From assembly GCA_031553675.1 (NCBI GenBank), contig JAVBLF010000130.1, positions 1 to 31,215 on the forward strand: 31,215 nt of DNA, given 5' to 3'. The notes under the pieces are model-generated. The model did no database searches and was not told the DNA's origin. It saw only the letters and a program-made list of their open reading frames with translations. The translations under genes were made by a program, and so were the position numbers. How positions within the stretch are numbered: the first letter of the stretch is position 1; the number at the start of each line of letters is the position of its first letter. Shown piece after piece: positions 29,960 to 31,215 of this stretch. Origin of the DNA: JAVBLF01 sp031553675. GTDB lineage: Bacteria > Bacillota > Clostridia > Christensenellales > CALWSW01.

Positions 29960-30622
29960 TTAACGGTAGTAGGCAAACTTTTTTTCGATGGCTGTCATGC
30001 CTTTTGTACTCAGCCAGGTAAAAGCGAGGTAGAAAACGGCGGCGCCGAGGAAGCCATCGACGCGGAAGTCGCGCACGGCGGCTTTTTGCGCGACGCGCAG
30101 CAGTTCCTCGATGGCGATCGTGTAGGCGAGCGATGTGTCCTTGACGAGGTTGATCACCTCGTTGCCGATCGAGGGAAGCACGCGCTTGATGGCCTGGGGC
30201 AGGACGATGCGCGTCATGATCTGGCTGCGTGTTAAGCCGAGCACTTCAGAAGCTTCGTACTGGCCCAGCTCGATCGACTCGATGCCGCCGCGAAAGATCT
30301 CGACGAAATAGGCAGCGTAGTTGATGATGAATACGAAAAATACCTCGGCGATCTTCGGCACCTGGCTCCAGCCGGTAAACAGGAGAGAAAAGCCGAAATG
30401 GACGAGCATGAGCTGTAAGATCAGCGGCGTCCCGCGGAAGATCCAGCAGTAGATTTCGATCAGCTTTCGCAGCGGCTTGACGCGTCCGACGCGAACCAGC
30501 GAAAGCAGCCACCCCAGCACCAGGCTCCCCACGAGCGACACCACAAAGATCAGGAGCGATGTCCCCGCGCCCTTTGCGAACGCCGGGAAGAGCCGCGCGT
30601 TGTATTCCAGCACGCTCGGCAT
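29960..30622 (-). CDS. Amino-acid ABC transporter permease (HisM/GlnP family)
   Basis: 220-residue inner-membrane permease of the polar amino-acid family. Hydrophobic helices lie near 15-40, 55-75, 83-103 and 185-205; the EAA loop contacting the ATPase reads Glu-Ala-Ser-Glu-Val-Leu-Gly-Leu-Thr ... Ile-Val-Leu-Pro-Gln-Ala near 130-152, and Gly-Asn-Glu-Val-Ile-Asn-Leu-Val-Lys-Asp-Thr-Ser-Leu follows, a family hallmark. ATG 30622 follows AAGGTGATC; the frame upstream (to 30700) only encodes lysine- and arginine-rich residues from a tandem repeat and is not part of the protein. Middle gene of binding protein-permease-ATPase. Confidence 0.92.
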   Translation of the reverse strand: MPSVLEYNARLFPAFAKGAGTSLLIFVVSLVGSLVLGWLLSLVRVGRVKPLRKLIEIYCWIFRGTPLILQLMLVHFGFSLLFTGWSQVPKIAEVFFVFIINYAAYFVEIFRGGIESIELGQYEASEVLGLTRSQIMTRIVLPQAIKRVLPSIGNEVINLVKDTSLAYTIAIEELLRVAQKAAVRDFRVDGFLGAAVFYLAFTWLSTKGMTAIEKKFAYYR

Positions 30623-30643
30623 GCGATCACCTTGCTTTCTTGC

Positions 30644-30685
30644 CTTCGTTCTTTTTTCTTCGTACTTTTTTCTTCGTTCTTTTTT
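30644..30685 (-). repeat. Three tandem 14-bp units before the permease start
   Basis: CTTCGTTCTTTTTT occurs at 30644-30657, as CTTCGTACTTTTTT at 30658-30671, and again at 30672-30685. The last unit runs into a near-perfect palindrome GTTCTTTTTT/AAAAAAGAAC (30676-30697). The tract is A/T-rich against a GC-rich surrounding and ends about 15 bases before the permease ribosome site. Confidence 0.85.
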
Positions 30686-30729
30686 GAAAAAAAGAACCAA
30701 AAAACGTTTTGTATGCCTTCGGCTTCCCC

Positions 30730-30761
30730 GAAATAGCCGCCATGATCGTGGCGGCTATTTC
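30730..30761 (-). other. Perfect 13-bp hairpin between binding protein and permease genes
   Basis: GAAATAGCCGCCA (30730-30742) and TGGCGGCTATTTC (30749-30761) pair perfectly around six bases. On the minus strand no T-run follows directly; a T-rich tract starts only about 20 bp later. Such structures after a binding-protein gene often protect its mRNA and keep the permease at lower level; that role is inferred here. Confidence 0.65.
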
Positions 30762-30820
30762 GACGTTGCTTGATGCCGAATTCATTTGGCTGCTGTTCGC
30801 GGTGTGAAGTGACCCAAAAC

Positions 30821-30859
30821 GGGATTCTTAGGTCAGGGGCTTGGGATGAGATCCCCCAA
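30821..30859 (+). repeat. Degenerate two-hairpin dispersed repeat, copy 5
   Basis: GGGATTC (30821-30827) and hairpin 2 TTGGGAT/ATCCC plus CCAA (30841-30859) are kept; hairpin 1 has been lost and shortened to TTAGGTCAGGGGC. Ten bases behind the stop of the binding-protein gene, the same placement as copies 2 and 4. Confidence 0.6.
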
Positions 30860-30869
30860 AAGAGCGTAA

Positions 30870-31215
30870 TTAGTGCGCAATGACGTCGCGGTTGAAGACC
30901 TTCATCGAGATCTCGGTGGCCTTGCCGTCGGCGATGACCTTGTCGAGCGCTTTTTGGATTTCTTCGCGGAAGGCGTCGGCGTCCTTGTGGAAGGCGATGC
31001 CAAATTCTTCTGTGCCGAGGTCGCCCTCAAGCGAGCGATAGACGCCGGGCTGTTGTTCGTTGTAGTAGCCGAACACGCAGACGTCGACGAGCACGGCGTC
31101 GAGACGTCCGGAGGCGAGGTCGAGCAGTGCCTTGTCGTTCGACGGATAGCCGGTGACTTCCTTCAGCGTGGCTTTGAAGTCGGGGTGGTTGTCGAGTGCG
31201 ATGTTGGCGCTCGAG
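30870..31215 (-). CDS. Amino-acid ABC transporter substrate-binding protein, C-terminal part
   Basis: The last 115 codons of a family 3 extracellular solute-binding protein; the N-terminus with any signal peptide lies beyond the right edge. Seen: Thr-Gly-Tyr-Pro-Ser-Asn-Asp-Lys-Ala-Leu-Leu-Asp-Leu-Ala-Ser-Gly-Arg-Leu-Asp-Ala near the window edge, matching the family Asp-Leu-x-x-Gly-Arg-x-Asp-Ala block, then Phe-Gly-Ile-Ala-Phe-His-Lys-Asp-Ala-Asp and an amphipathic helix with Ala-Leu-Asp-Lys-Val-Ile-Ala-Asp-Gly-Lys. It is the first gene of the ABC operon with the permease and ATPase; a 247-bp gap with repeats and hairpins separates them. Confidence 0.88.
   Translation of the reverse strand, partial: SSANIALDNHPDFKATLKEVTGYPSNDKALLDLASGRLDAVLVDVCVFGYYNEQQPGVYRSLEGDLGTEEFGIAFHKDADAFREEIQKALDKVIADGKATEISMKVFNRDVIAH

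Overview
The window looks like chromosome of a GC-rich member of the Bacillota, most likely a fermentative anaerobe of the class Clostridia. Evidence is the gene content and order: yicC-remA-gmk-rpoZ-priA, yerC-pcrA-ligA and rplU-prp-rpmA are Firmicute arrangements, and the L27 protein carries the cleavable N-terminal leader typical of that phylum together with its protease gene prp. A formate/nitrite-type channel and an acetate/succinate-type transporter fit a fermentative life style. Nearly every gene is on the minus strand; the only well supported plus-strand gene is a small DMT-type transporter at 19142-19567. No rRNA, tRNA, CRISPR array, prophage or complete insertion sequence was seen.

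Layout, left to right. 1-4800: an Fpg/Nei-like gene cut by the window edge, priA, rpoZ, gmk, remA and yicC, read leftward from an extended -10 promoter near 4860. coaBC, usually between rpoZ and priA, is absent and a strong hairpin sits there. 4925-10835: a HypE/PurM-like gene translationally coupled to ligA, then pcrA and yerC. 11054-16390: a double-OB SSB-like gene and a type IIA topoisomerase pair (topo IV-like, no GyrA box). 16717-17865: rpmA, prp and rplU under a near-consensus promoter with a structured L21-type leader. 17897-19567: accessory stretch with a SatP-family transporter, a 163-bp MITE-like element, an unrecognised 35-residue membrane peptide with its own consensus promoter and terminator, and a divergent small transporter behind an attenuator-like leader. 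19577-26303: the whole F-type ATP synthase operon (atpI-like, B, E, F, A, G, D, C). 26556-31215: FNT channel, murJ, and a polar amino-acid ABC transporter whose binding protein runs off the right edge.

The most striking observation is in the ATP synthase. There is no separate atpH (delta) gene; instead the alpha subunit carries an N-terminal domain that reads as the C-terminal, b-binding domain of delta, so the stator connection appears to be built as a delta-CTD/alpha fusion. The c subunit keeps the Glu-Ser-Thr...Tyr motif but has Met where Na+-binding rings have Gln.

Second, the intergenic gaps carry a family of dispersed two-hairpin repeats (GGGATTC, hairpin 1, short spacer, hairpin 2). 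Stem sequences differ between copies but stay self-complementary, two gaps hold head-to-head pairs, and three copies lie directly behind stop codons. Third, the 18.5-19.6 kb stretch packs a mobile-element relic, a tiny membrane-protein transcription unit and a candidate RNA switch into about 1 kb.
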